Shown piece after piece: positions 6,026-13,205 of a stretch of 42,518 nucleotides of DNA. This DNA is from a virus. The stretch's first letter is position 1, and each line of letters begins with the position of its first letter. The stretch lies in IMG/VR virus record IMGVR_UViG_3300020463_000040, positions 1 to 42,518 of that record; one strand, given 5' to 3'. The notes below the pieces were generated by a model. The model made no database searches and was not told where the DNA came from. It saw only the letters and a list, made by a program, of their open reading frames with translations. Position numbers and translations under genes: made by a program.

Positions 6026-6637
6026 ATGATTAAACTGACAGGAAAACATTTTAAGAAGAACATTACTCCTACTCGGAGACAATGGCCAAAATACTCTACA
6101 CAGATTCTAAACATTGCAGGTCAAAATTCACAAGCCTTTAGATCACAGTTCGTAGGACATTGTAAGGACACATGGTTAAAAATGCGTAGTGAAGGCATTA
6201 AGGGAACACTGACGGAGTGGACCAACTATTATAATAGTGAGCATGGCAGTGAAGGGTTAGTGACGGCCAGTGAGAAGATATATGACATGATTGTAAAAAT
6301 GCAAGTAGGTGGTATTACCAAAGACATGTGTATAGATTATGTAAAGGAAGTCGTATACAATAAGACTCATATGGGTATGGGTGGAGAAGAAGTAGCAGTA
6401 AGAGTTGTTGCAGACTATTATAACCTACCATATAGATTTAGTACAGCCAAGGAAGAATCACAGGGCATCGACGGGTGGGCAGGCAAGTATCCTATACAGG
6501 TCAAGCCACACGAGAGTGCTTTTAAGGGGCATGTACACAACCACCCGGACAAAGATAAGGTGTTACTCGTAACATACGTGCCTAAAAAGACGGTATGCTA
6601 TATTCACAACCCTGAGTTCATTCCTAATCCTGCATAA
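6026..6637 (+). CDS. MjaI-family type II restriction endonuclease homologue (203 aa)
   Basis: The phrases WPKYSTQILNIAGQNSQAFR (20-39), VGHCKDTW, ASEKIYDMIVKMQ and AKEESQGIDGWAGKYPIQVK (141-160) match, in order, the MjaI restriction endonuclease family as I know it. D149 and K160 in GIDG...QVK form the PD-(D/E)XK-like core, with E121/E122 as the likely third acidic residue. Length is full for the family. MjaI of Methanocaldococcus cuts CTAG; this specificity is known for that enzyme and only inferred here. No partner methyltransferase lies in the window, yet I found no CTAG site in the whole 42.5 kb. The gene has its own strong early promoter and is flanked by 15-bp direct repeats, which suggests a mobile cassette. 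It could degrade host or rival phage DNA. Confidence 0.85.
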   Translation: MIKLTGKHFKKNITPTRRQWPKYSTQILNIAGQNSQAFRSQFVGHCKDTWLKMRSEGIKGTLTEWTNYYNSEHGSEGLVTASEKIYDMIVKMQVGGITKDMCIDYVKEVVYNKTHMGMGGEEVAVRVVADYYNLPYRFSTAKEESQGIDGWAGKYPIQVKPHESAFKGHVHNHPDKDKVLLVTYVPKKTVCYIHNPEFIPNPA

Positions 6638-6656
6638 TCGATAAGTTTGTACATTG

Positions 6657-6671
6657 TACAGCGGGGCCTTA
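6657..6671 (+). repeat. 15-bp direct repeat, copy 2 (TACAGCGGGGCCTTA)
   Basis: Exact copy of 5937-5951. It is followed by TAAATATTTGTATGCTAC, which resembles TAAATATTTATAATATGCTAC just before copy 1, so the flanks are partly duplicated as well. Confidence 0.85.
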
Positions 6672-6679
6672 CATAAATA
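6672..6679 (+). promoter_or_regulatory. T4-type late promoter (CATAAATA)
   Basis: CATAAATA about 48 bases before the ATG of the 73-aa gene at 6728, with a normal leader holding AAGGAGATAT. Confidence 0.65.
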
Positions 6680-6727
6680 TTTGTATGCTACTCAGCATCA
6701 CAGAATGTGTCACGAAGGAGATATCCA

Positions 6728-6949
6728 ATGGCAAACCTCAGACAATTACAATTAAATTTAGCAGTAGGACAAGAAATCGCAGTCGGCAAACATGACGACA
6801 TTGCAAAGATAACCAAGATAGAATACTTTCCCAAAAGCGGAGATGTATCTATTAACACAACAAGAGGACCACGAAAGGCGTTAACATTTAGAATACTTGA
6901 GTCGTCGAATGAAGACTCATATGAGTGTACGGCAGATAAATATAGATAG
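6728..6949 (+). CDS. Hypothetical late protein (73 aa)
   Basis: The start at ATG 6728 is chosen because GAAGGAGATATC precedes it. The product begins MANLRQLQLNLAVGQEIAVG and continues with DDIAKITKIEYFPKSGDVSI, which suggests a small beta-barrel fold. No family is recognised. It is transcribed from a late promoter, with the basic Cys protein next. Confidence 0.72.
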   Translation: MANLRQLQLNLAVGQEIAVGKHDDIAKITKIEYFPKSGDVSINTTRGPRKALTFRILESSNEDSYECTADKYR

Positions 6950-6950
6950 T

Positions 6951-7190
6951 ATGTTATTAAAAGATATTTCCATTGATGCTTTAGAAGAAGCAAAGGCAAG
7001 TGCCAAGTTATGTAAGAGTTCACGCTCTAATTCATCACTTGGTGCATCTGCTTTATCTTCTTGCAAGAGCCAAGGTTACAGAAGACGTGAGGGTAAGAAG
7101 AGTCACAAGGTTGGCGACACACGTAAGACAGTTGGCGGCAAGAAGATCAAAGGAAAGAAGTATGGTGGGCCACTTCCTGATTGGTCATAA
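6951..7190 (+). CDS. Basic Cys-containing phage protein with LEE|A propeptide-like N-terminus (79 aa)
   Basis: The N-terminal part MLLKDISIDALEEAKASAK is followed by a Ser/Cys segment (KLCKSSRSNSSLGASALSSC) and a strongly basic tail (GKKIKGKKYGGPLPDW). Such basic, twin-Cys small proteins occur in marine T4-like phages; the function is unknown. L-E-E followed by A fits the T4 prohead protease rule ((L/I)-x-E | A/G), so it may be a capsid-internal protein processed on assembly. The start at 6951 follows the upstream stop by one base. There is no clear ribosome binding site. Confidence 0.75.
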   Translation: MLLKDISIDALEEAKASAKLCKSSRSNSSLGASALSSCKSQGYRRREGKKSHKVGDTRKTVGGKKIKGKKYGGPLPDWS

Positions 7191-7193
7191 CAT

Positions 7194-7748
7194 ATGACAC
7201 ATCAACTATACCGCGGTAAGATTCTTGTAGCAACACCGGCACTCGACACTGATAAAATGTTTAGGCAAAGTGTTGTATTCATATACGAGGAAAAGGATGA
7301 AACTATATTTGGTCTTGTTCTTAACAAGCCGTCTAAGTTAACTATAGCAGATGCATGTCGTTTAACAAACTTTCAACAAGAACATTCATTAATAGACAAT
7401 CAACAAAAACTATACACAGGTGGTCCAGTAGGACAAGAAAGCCTTGTGTTGTTACACTCTAACGAATGGCAAAGTACTAACACACATCAAGTAGCACACA
7501 ACCTTGCAGTCAGTAGCGACAAACTAATGATAGAGAAGTTACTAATGGGTAACGTTCCTAAAGATTATAAACTACTATCTGGTGTAAGTACATGGCACCC
7601 AAGACAACTTGCAATGGAAATACACTACGGCACATGGTTGCAAATTAGCACACCTGATCCTTATATGTTCTTTACTAAAGAAGGAAAAGCAGGTTGGATG
7701 GATTGTATTAAGAAAGTTAGTTCGGAACAAGTAGAAAGTTACATCTAA
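7194..7748 (+). CDS. YqgE/AlgH (UPF0301) family protein (184 aa)
   Basis: Family signatures are visible in order: GKILVATPALDTDKMFRQSVVFIYE (residues 8-32), FGLVLNKPS, YTGGPVGQ, a SSDKLMIEKLL segment and PRQLAMEIHYGTW. Length matches the bacterial family. YqgE/AlgH is a cytosolic beta-rich protein of uncertain biochemical role, named from alginate regulation in Pseudomonas. A phage copy is an acquired host gene whose use is unknown. It follows the basic protein by three bases. Confidence 0.88.
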   Translation: MTHQLYRGKILVATPALDTDKMFRQSVVFIYEEKDETIFGLVLNKPSKLTIADACRLTNFQQEHSLIDNQQKLYTGGPVGQESLVLLHSNEWQSTNTHQVAHNLAVSSDKLMIEKLLMGNVPKDYKLLSGVSTWHPRQLAMEIHYGTWLQISTPDPYMFFTKEGKAGWMDCIKKVSSEQVESYI

Positions 7749-7765
7749 CAAAGGTAAATATTATT

Positions 7766-8281
7766 ATGTTAAACAAGTCAAAACAAATCCTTATGACATT
7801 GTTGTTATTCTTAGGAATGACAGCAAGTGCGACTATGTTTAGTTCACACTCGTTTGCTATTGAAAGCGATGATAAAAGTATTATTGAACCTGAGGTGACA
7901 CCACCTAAAGGTGACAATGATCCTATGATTCCTGAAGCAATGATTAGCAGACTTCCTATCATGGTTGATTGTGGTCCGGTACAGTTGTTGATGCCAGACA
8001 TTGTAACGAAGTATGCTGAGAAGCCATTTGCTTCTATGGATGTTGTCTTTAGAACTCCACAGGGTCAAATGCTGTCAGGCAAAGGTACAATCACAGTTAA
8101 CGTTGATACTGGTACGTGGAGTTATATTGTATCATTTGGTGAAGCAGGGAACATCTGTTTTTTCCTAAGCGGAAATAACTTTGGTCCTTGGATTGATCCA
8201 TCTGCTGAACAAACAAAACAAGTTATCCCACGTGAAGACGAGAAGTCAAGCGTAACTAAACGTGTTCTAATAGACTATTAG
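7766..8281 (+). CDS. Secreted hypothetical protein (171 aa)
   Basis: The N-terminus holds a Sec signal peptide (KQILMTLLLFLGMTASATMF, then a polar region with likely cleavage near residue 31). The mature part is acidic, with two short beta stretches (GKGTITVNVDTGTWSYIVSF) and a FFLSGNNFGPW segment. It is expected in the periplasm. No family is recognised. Its stop codon overlaps that of the convergent minus-strand gene within a short palindrome (ATAGAC-tatta-GTCTAT, 8270-8286) that could act as a weak terminator. Confidence 0.7.
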   Translation: MLNKSKQILMTLLLFLGMTASATMFSSHSFAIESDDKSIIEPEVTPPKGDNDPMIPEAMISRLPIMVDCGPVQLLMPDIVTKYAEKPFASMDVVFRTPQGQMLSGKGTITVNVDTGTWSYIVSFGEAGNICFFLSGNNFGPWIDPSAEQTKQVIPREDEKSSVTKRVLIDY

Positions 8282-8841
8282 TCTATCATATATACTATTC
8301 CCATACTTGTACGAAAATAGTTTTTACGAGGCGATTCTGCTTTGTGCCAATACATGCTTGGAAACATGACTGCTCTGTTAGGTTTGAAGTCAACGGTTGT
8401 TAATAAGTCACCGTTCTTTTCTTTATAGAATGTTGTACCCCCGTCACCCTTTAGGTAAACAACAATAGTCCATACAGTTTCTTGTTGGTGATGTATGTCG
8501 GCGTGTGGCCACATGGTGTAGCCTTTGCCTTGCATTGTGCCATTGAAGCGTAGGCGTTTCATATCATGTATGACTGCTTCAGGCTTTTTCTTTTGTATTT
8601 GTTTTCTGCATTGCTTATCAACTATGTCCATAAGTTGCATAGGATCGAAATGAACATGCCCCTCTTCGTAAATATTCCAAGTCATAAACCTTTCAACAGG
8701 GTTTCCCTCGCTTTCGCTTACAACTTCACAATACTTCCAAGGAACATATTCACTCTTTGATATTATATCTTCAAACACTTCTGTGTCAAAGAAATTATCA
8801 AATACAATTATGTTATCGATTGCTGTGGTGTGAATTGTCAT
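8278..8841 (-). CDS. 2OG-Fe(II) dioxygenase family protein (187 aa)
   Basis: The facial triad is visible: H113-x-D115 in WPHADIHHQ, H166 in MYWHKAESP and R177 in YFRTSM as the 2-oxoglutarate ligand. It also has the GGTTFYKEKNGD and PNRAVMFPS segments of the double-stranded beta helix typical of prolyl-4-hydroxylase-like enzymes. A TTG start at 8850 is possible, but the ATG at 8841 is preferred. It overlaps the upstream membrane-protein gene by 29 bases. The substrate is unknown; phage 2OG enzymes may act on protein or nucleic acid. It is one of seven such genes in the window. Confidence 0.85.
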   Translation of the reverse strand: MTIHTTAIDNIIVFDNFFDTEVFEDIISKSEYVPWKYCEVVSESEGNPVERFMTWNIYEEGHVHFDPMQLMDIVDKQCRKQIQKKKPEAVIHDMKRLRFNGTMQGKGYTMWPHADIHHQQETVWTIVVYLKGDGGTTFYKEKNGDLLTTVDFKPNRAVMFPSMYWHKAESPRKNYFRTSMGIVYMID

Positions 8842-9001
8842 AGTGTACAATGTGCTCTTGATCTTCCCATCTGTCTACCCATATGCTAATTCCTATTGCA
8901 ACAAATCCTATTGATAATATAAACCAGAAGAAAGGTTCAGTTGTTAACAGATGCCATAGCACCTGTAGTCCGTCCATGCCTTCAAACTCTCCTTGTTTCA
9001 T
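8813..9001 (-). CDS. Small membrane protein (62 aa)
   Basis: It has a single central membrane span (PFFWFILSIGFVAIGISIWV), a short N-terminus and an acidic/His-rich cytosolic tail. The start shares a base with the upstream stop (TAATG). Function unknown. Confidence 0.68.
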   Translation of the reverse strand: MKQGEFEGMDGLQVLWHLLTTEPFFWFILSIGFVAIGISIWVDRWEDQEHIVHYDNSHHSNR

Positions 9002-9249
9002 TATCTACTCATCTTTGCTTTTAAGGCCGCTCTTTTCTTTTCTGAAAGTGCCGCTTGTCTTATCTTTCTACCAATTGGTAAGTCTTGTGTGACTTCGTAC
9101 ATTCCACCCTTCTTGGCTTCCCATTCTACTTTCACACTCTTGCTTTCTGTACTGCCTTGGTAAGACCTAACTGCTTTCTTAAAACTTATTGCTTCTTTAG
9201 TTTCCACTTTGTCCCCGTCATAAAACGTGAACGTTCTCATTTTCGTCAT
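9001..9249 (-). CDS. Hypothetical basic protein (82 aa)
   Basis: Begins MTKMRTFTFYDGDKVETKEAISF and ends in a basic helix (SEKKRAALKAKMSR). Soluble, with no recognised motif. It is coupled to the membrane-protein gene by TAATG and follows the DUF454 gene by ten bases. Confidence 0.68.
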   Translation of the reverse strand: MTKMRTFTFYDGDKVETKEAISFKKAVRSYQGSTESKSVKVEWEAKKGGMYEVTQDLPIGRKIRQAALSEKKRAALKAKMSR

Positions 9250-9259
9250 CGACGCCTTT

Positions 9260-9679
9260 CTATTTTAACCAGGCTATCTTTTCGCCTGCCTTTACTCTAC
9301 GTTTTTGTTCTTCAACTGAACCTGGATATCTCCAAGCCCATATTGCTACTAATGCCATTGAACCACCTGTCCAAGCCACTGCGGCAATGTTGTAGGTAGT
9401 AAACCAAAAGAAAGCAAGTGATGATGCCATTACAGCAATCATTAAATATTTTCCTTTTGTAGGAAATACTTTCTTCTGTACCCAGTTTGTTAAGAATGGT
9501 CCAAAATATTTGTGATTGTATAACCAATCGTGCATTCTCTTAGAACTTTTAGCAAAACAATATGCCGCAAATACTAAGAAGATAGAGAAAGGTATCCCTG
9601 GAACAACTACACCTACGTAGGCCATGCCCAGTGATAAGAATCCAATTCCCATCCATATATATTTTTTTATTTTATTCAT
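9260..9679 (-). CDS. DUF454 (YbaN-like) inner-membrane protein (139 aa)
   Basis: The pattern GIGFLSLGMAYVGVVVPGIP, then FAAYCFAKSSKRMHDWLYNH and FGPFLTNW, is characteristic of DUF454/YbaN: an N-terminal hairpin of membrane segments, the cFAkSS-r-hdWL motif, then two further spans (residues about 78-110). Length agrees with the family. Molecular function is unknown. It lies directly downstream of hemA and may be cotranscribed with it; a link to haem or iron is possible but only inferred from position. Confidence 0.85.
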   Translation of the reverse strand: MNKIKKYIWMGIGFLSLGMAYVGVVVPGIPFSIFLVFAAYCFAKSSKRMHDWLYNHKYFGPFLTNWVQKKVFPTKGKYLMIAVMASSLAFFWFTTYNIAAVAWTGGSMALVAIWAWRYPGSVEEQKRRVKAGEKIAWLK

Positions 9680-9727
9680 AATACTCCTCGTTGTTATTTA
9701 ATTATGTAGAAATCTCGCTACCAGGTG

Positions 9728-10927
9728 CTATGTCTGAACCTGACATCTTTTAAAGACCTTTCTGAGTGCATCTACCAAATCATGTATCATTGCATCTGTA
9801 TGACAAGGAGTAGGTGCAAAACGTAAACGTTCTGTTCCTACTTCAACTGTTGGATAGTTAATAGGCTGACAGTAAATGTTGTAGTCATCTAACAACATGT
9901 CGCTCATTTTCTTACACAGTTTTGCTTCTCCTACCATTACTGGTACAATATGTGTTTCGTTTTCTAAAATAGGAATATTAATTTCCTTTAACATCTCTTT
10001 CAATTTGTTTGCTTGAGTTTGATGTTGAATTCTTAATTCATTATGGTCTTTGACCCATTTCACACTGGCTAATGCACCGGCGCATATAATAGGACTTGTT
10101 GACGTTGTAAAGATAAAGCCTGAAGCGACAGAGCGGATAGCGTCTATGACAGTACTATTCCCTGTAATGTATCCGCCTTGAACGCCAAAGGCTTTACCAA
10201 GTGTGCCGTTAAGTATATCTATCTTGTTTAGACAACCAACCTTGTCAGCATAGCCTGCCCCGGTTTCACCGTACAGGCCTACAGCATGAACTTCGTCAAG
10301 ATAGGTAACAGCATTATATTTCTCAGCCAACGCAACAATTTCAGGAAGTTTACTGACGTATCCATCCATGCTATACACAGACTCGAAGACAATGCAAGGT
10401 GTGCCTTTGACGTCTCGCAGTAGTTGTTCTAATGCTTCAAGATCATTGTGCGGAAAAATGTATTTTTCTGCACCACTGTGTCGAATCCCTTGTATAAGGC
10501 TTGCATGATTCTTACTATCAGATAGAAACACAATGTCGGGAATGATACGTTTAAGTGAAACAAGAGTCCATTCATTTGCTACATAGGCTGACGTGAACAT
10601 TAACGCTGACTCTTTGCTATGCAGTTTGGCCAGCTCATGTTCAAGTGCTACATGATAGTGAGAGGTTCCAGCGATGTTACGAGTCCCACCCGAACCTGCT
10701 CCGGTTTGATCAAGAGCGGTATGCATGGCATCAATAACAACTTTGTTCTGTCCCATTCCAAGATAATCATTTGAACACCAATTAACAATATTTTTAATAG
10801 CGTACTTCCCATACCAAATGGCCTTAGGAAATTCACCACGTTCACGCAGTATATCGTTGAACACTCTATACTTGCCTGAGTCTTCAAGATCGTAAATTAG
10901 TTTTTTAAATGGTTCGAGGTCTATCAT
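9728..10927 (-). CDS. hemA: 5-aminolevulinate synthase
   Basis: Full-length (399 aa) PLP enzyme of the alpha-oxoamine synthase family, which condenses glycine and succinyl-CoA to 5-aminolevulinate, the first step of haem synthesis by the C4 route. Visible hallmarks are NWCSNDYLGMGQ (49-60), GAGSGGTRNIAGT (76-88), LSDSKNHASLIQGIRHSG, YLDEVHAVGLYG (D211, H214), GTLGKAFGVQGGY with the PLP lysine K245, and INYPTVEVGTERLRFAP near the C-terminus. All agree with alphaproteobacterial HemA. The ATG at 10927 aligns with the family start, and a late promoter box ends seven bases upstream, so the transcript may be leaderless. It is a host-derived metabolic gene. It might sustain haem supply for respiration late in infection. 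Confidence 0.96.
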   Translation of the reverse strand: MIDLEPFKKLIYDLEDSGKYRVFNDILRERGEFPKAIWYGKYAIKNIVNWCSNDYLGMGQNKVVIDAMHTALDQTGAGSGGTRNIAGTSHYHVALEHELAKLHSKESALMFTSAYVANEWTLVSLKRIIPDIVFLSDSKNHASLIQGIRHSGAEKYIFPHNDLEALEQLLRDVKGTPCIVFESVYSMDGYVSKLPEIVALAEKYNAVTYLDEVHAVGLYGETGAGYADKVGCLNKIDILNGTLGKAFGVQGGYITGNSTVIDAIRSVASGFIFTTSTSPIICAGALASVKWVKDHNELRIQHQTQANKLKEMLKEINIPILENETHIVPVMVGEAKLCKKMSDMLLDDYNIYCQPINYPTVEVGTERLRFAPTPCHTDAMIHDLVDALRKVFKRCQVQT

Positions 10928-10933
10928 GTACAG

Positions 10934-10941
10934 TATTTATG
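10934..10941 (-). promoter_or_regulatory. T4-type late promoter of hemA (CATAAATA)
   Basis: Minus-strand CATAAATA followed by CTGTAC and then ATG. The 13-mer ATAAATACTGTAC is shared exactly with the promoter of the gene at 12522. The predicted start is about one base before the hemA ATG. Confidence 0.65.
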
Positions 10942-10955
10942 TACGCTGATAATGG

Positions 10956-11534
10956 CTATACCGTAATAAGGTTTGCATTAAGCATTATCCTATGTCTATT
11001 TTGGATAGGATAACTTCCTGCATGATAATAGTTGCCATCGAATAGTAATGCTCTACCTTTCTTAGGTGCTACTCTTTGTTTAAGATCGAACTGACCAGGA
11101 TTAGGATCCATAGGATCAAACTTACGATCGAATATAAAAGTGTCGCCATCAGTATCGTTAACATAATAGATGAGTACCATATGATCGCTGGGCATATCAG
11201 TATGAGGTTCTTGACTCTGTCCATCTTGCCAACCAGGTATTTGTACATTTAAGTTTGCTTTCAGTCTGTGGTAGCCGTTGTTATCAAAGCCATGCTTCTC
11301 AGCAAAGTATCTTAGTGTACTGACTGTAGAATAAAATGTGCTTGTTGGTCCTTCCTCGTCATTGAAAAAGTTGTGTACGAATCCATGTGCGTATTTAAAA
11401 CGATCATCATGTATTTTAGGCTTACCATTGTTGATGCTCGGCCTATAGTGCCACGGAAAGTTTACAGCACTCAACACTTCTTCAATGTTATCTTGATAGT
11501 GTTGTGGAATAAAATTATCTATTACTTCTATCAT
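10956..11534 (-). CDS. 2OG-Fe(II) dioxygenase family protein, tandem copy B (192 aa)
   Basis: H111-x-D113 in EPHTDMPSDH, H171 in NYYHAGSYP and R182 in RHRIMLNAN give the iron and 2-oxoglutarate ligands. DGDTFIFDR and KKGRALLFDGN are the conserved core strands. It begins MIEVIDNFIPQHYQ and is clearly a paralogue of the next gene upstream (MFEVIDNFLPQKYQ), with which it overlaps by four bases (ATGA). The architecture is that of small prolyl-hydroxylase-like enzymes in marine phages. The substrate is unknown. It lies just upstream of hemA, which has its own promoter. Confidence 0.87.
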   Translation of the reverse strand: MIEVIDNFIPQHYQDNIEEVLSAVNFPWHYRPSINNGKPKIHDDRFKYAHGFVHNFFNDEEGPTSTFYSTVSTLRYFAEKHGFDNNGYHRLKANLNVQIPGWQDGQSQEPHTDMPSDHMVLIYYVNDTDGDTFIFDRKFDPMDPNPGQFDLKQRVAPKKGRALLFDGNYYHAGSYPIQNRHRIMLNANLITV

Positions 11535-12100
11535 ATGATCATTCCTGCATTTAGAATTATGCGTGATTGATTTTCTATAGGATTGTTACTGCCATGATAA
11601 CGTAATCCATCAAACACAACCGCAGTGCCTTTCTTGGGAGCAACACGTTTGTAAACTGTAAACTCATCTGGCTCTGCTTTCTCGTCAAATGTTTGATCAA
11701 AGAAGAATGTATCTCCATCACTGTCGTTTACATAATACAAGCATACCAAGTGTGGTATGGGCATATCAATATGCGGTTCTTGTACAGTATCTGTTGTCCA
11801 ACCATTAACAGGAACTGTTAAGTTTGCTTTGAGTCTATAGTAACCTTGTGTGTTATAGTCTACATTTACAAACTCTGCAAAGTTCTGCACCATACCAAAG
11901 TAATTGCTTTGTGGTCCATACTCCTGATGATAGAACTGATGAGTAAACCCATGACTGTATTGAAAACGTTCGTCTTGAATCTTAGGTTTACCTGTTGTGA
12001 TATTTGGTTGATAGAACCAAGGGAAATCGTTGCGTAACATAACTGCTTCAATTTCATCTTGATACTTCTGAGGTAGGAAATTATCTATTACTTCGAACAT
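11531..12100 (-). CDS. 2OG-Fe(II) dioxygenase family protein, tandem copy A (189 aa)
   Basis: A paralogue of 10956-11534 by sequence along its whole length: VIDNFLPQKYQ, FPWFYQPNITTGKPKIQDERF, EPHIDMPIPH (HxD), DGDTFFFDQTF, KKGTAVVFDGLRYHGSNNP (distal His) and QSRIILNAG (Arg). A GTG at 12118 could extend it by six residues, but alignment with the paralogue starts at ATG 12100, so that start is used. The tandem pair probably arose by duplication within the phage lineage. No strong ribosome binding site is seen; it begins just after a hairpin terminator. Confidence 0.85.
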   Translation of the reverse strand: MFEVIDNFLPQKYQDEIEAVMLRNDFPWFYQPNITTGKPKIQDERFQYSHGFTHQFYHQEYGPQSNYFGMVQNFAEFVNVDYNTQGYYRLKANLTVPVNGWTTDTVQEPHIDMPIPHLVCLYYVNDSDGDTFFFDQTFDEKAEPDEFTVYKRVAPKKGTAVVFDGLRYHGSNNPIENQSRIILNAGMII

Positions 12101-12121
12101 ACTATTACTTATAGCCACTAA

Positions 12122-12158
12122 AAAAGCCCTACACTGTTTATGGCAGTGTAAGGCTTTT
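12122..12158 (-). terminator. Rho-independent terminator for the gene at 12211-12522
   Basis: Stem AAAAGCC(C)TACACTG / CAGTGTA(A)GGCTTTT with a seven-base loop and one mismatch. On the minus strand it ends in a run of T. Flanking A and T runs could make it work in both directions. Confidence 0.85.
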
Positions 12159-12210
12159 CATATTATTCTTGTGGACTATGTCCCGTTTACATATAGTTTT
12201 GTATCATTAT

Positions 12211-12522
12211 TTACTTTGCGTTATTAATGAAGGCATAAAATTTATCGGCCGCCTCCAGGACCTCTTGTGTGCCAGGCACTTCTGGCAATGTTACTTTCGT
12301 AACAACTTCATCACCTTCTCTTGTGATTGAAGTACTATATTGATCCCACTTTGCATAATAGTCTTTCCAGACTGAAACACTTGCGAGTTTCAAAACTTCT
12401 GTGCGAATCTCGTATCCGTTTTTATTTGTGTTAACTTTTGGCATTGCTTGTTTGAACATGTCAGCAATCTCTTGCGTTTGTTTCAAAATCGTTTCGCCGT
12501 ATTTGGTTTCTACTGTACTCAT
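12211..12522 (-). CDS. Hypothetical late protein (103 aa)
   Basis: Begins MSTVETKYGETILKQTQEIADMF. It is helical, with no cysteine and no signal peptide. It stands alone between a late promoter (12557-12564), a leader with CAGGAGAATAATC, and a strong terminator, so it should be made in quantity late in infection. No family is recognised; an abundant virion or accessory protein is a reasonable guess. Confidence 0.72.
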   Translation of the reverse strand: MSTVETKYGETILKQTQEIADMFKQAMPKVNTNKNGYEIRTEVLKLASVSVWKDYYAKWDQYSTSITREGDEVVTKVTLPEVPGTQEVLEAADKFYAFINNAK

Positions 12523-12556
12523 AATTGATTATTCTCCTGTGTGTTTGTGTGTACAG

Positions 12557-12564
12557 TATTTATT
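12557..12564 (-). promoter_or_regulatory. T4-type late promoter (AATAAATA)
   Basis: Minus-strand AATAAATACTGTAC, sharing ATAAATACTGTAC with the hemA promoter. A leader of about 30 bases with AGGAG follows. Confidence 0.7.
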
Positions 12565-12687
12565 AGACGCTATATAAAACTCCAATTATCTGGCAGTTAT
12601 ATAATAAGTTAAGTAAAAAAGTTTGATTATTATCGTTAATTAAGGTTCATATCGCAATTAAGAGTATTTTTCTTTTGTAGATACGAC

Positions 12688-12695
12688 TCTAAATA
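12688..12695 (+). promoter_or_regulatory. T4-type late promoter (TCTAAATA)
   Basis: TCTAAATA with predicted +1 near 12701, exactly where an 8-bp hairpin (CTGACCAA / TTGGTTAG, 12701-12725) begins. A 5'-terminal hairpin is a known way to stabilise mRNA. Confidence 0.6.
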
Positions 12696-12748
12696 AATTG
12701 CTGACCAACAAACGTGATTGGTTAGTTTAACTTGAAAGGAGATCCATT

Positions 12749-12982
12749 ATGGAAATCTTAAATAAAGTAAAGGCTTGGGCCGGAGCATTAACAGAAGCAG
12801 GAATTAGTCTGCTTTCGTTGGGCATCGTGCTTGAAGTTCTATTCAACGGACAGAACATTCCGTTCTGGCCAAACATCAACATAATCAGTAATATCCAAAA
12901 CATTGTTGCAGGCTTTTCTGCACAAGGATTAGTTGGTTTAGTTGCGGTGTGGGTTTTATATTCAATTTACAATAGAAAGTAA
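12749..12982 (+). CDS. Small membrane protein, probably highly expressed (77 aa)
   Basis: Two hydrophobic segments are visible, about residues 16-32 (GISLLSLGIVLEVLFNG) and 52-73 (IVAGFSAQGLVGLVAVWVLYSI), separated by a Trp/Asn-rich loop. A very strong GAAAGGAGATCC precedes the ATG. The gene is a single unit: late promoter, 5' hairpin, gene, strong terminator. A holin or virion membrane role is possible from size and topology, but no family is recognised. Confidence 0.78.
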   Translation: MEILNKVKAWAGALTEAGISLLSLGIVLEVLFNGQNIPFWPNINIISNIQNIVAGFSAQGLVGLVAVWVLYSIYNRK

Positions 12983-13010
12983 TATAAAGAATACTCAACA
13001 ATGAGAAGTT

Positions 13011-13050
13011 GTAGGGGAGTCGTCTTGGTAGGTGTCTCCCCTACGTTTTT
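13011..13050 (+). terminator. Rho-independent terminator
   Basis: Perfect 9-bp stem GTAGGGGAG / CTCCCCTAC (13011-13019 and 13036-13044) followed by GTTTTT. It closes the 12749-12982 unit. Confidence 0.9.
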
Positions 13051-13053
13051 AAA

Positions 13054-13101
13054 TTATCTTCCTGATACCCAGTCTTGTTCTTCTTCAGTGTAAGGCCACA
13101 T
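13054..13101 (-). CDS. Very small ORF, 15 aa (MWPYTEEEQDW...)
   Basis: The ATG shares a base with the stop of the 34-aa gene upstream (TAATG), as elsewhere in this genome, and the tail of the cluster is otherwise empty. The peptide reads MWPYTEEEQDWVSGR. It is too short to assign, but the coupling suggests it is translated. Confidence 0.45.
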   Translation of the reverse strand: MWPYTEEEQDWVSGR

Positions 13102-13205
13102 TACAATGCGCCTCCCCAGAACAATCCATTAAGAATCATAACACCTGCTAAGATGCCAAGTATAAGTGTAAACGGAATCAGTGTGTGTACAATATAATTA
13201 AGCAT
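13101..13205 (-). CDS. Tiny membrane protein (34 aa)
   Basis: MLNYIVHTLIPFTLILGILAG begins a single hydrophobic helix that spans most of the protein. It overlaps the upstream gene by eight bases and the next tiny ORF by one base. The long in-frame extension upstream (to 13343) is rejected because it lies inside another gene. Function unknown. Confidence 0.6.
   Translation of the reverse strand: MLNYIVHTLIPFTLILGILAGVMILNGLFWGGAL

Noticed and set aside
5937-6671. Possible tRNA-Ala gene suggested by GGGGCCTTA
   Set aside because: Only the first bases match; there is no D arm, anticodon arm or T arm after either copy.
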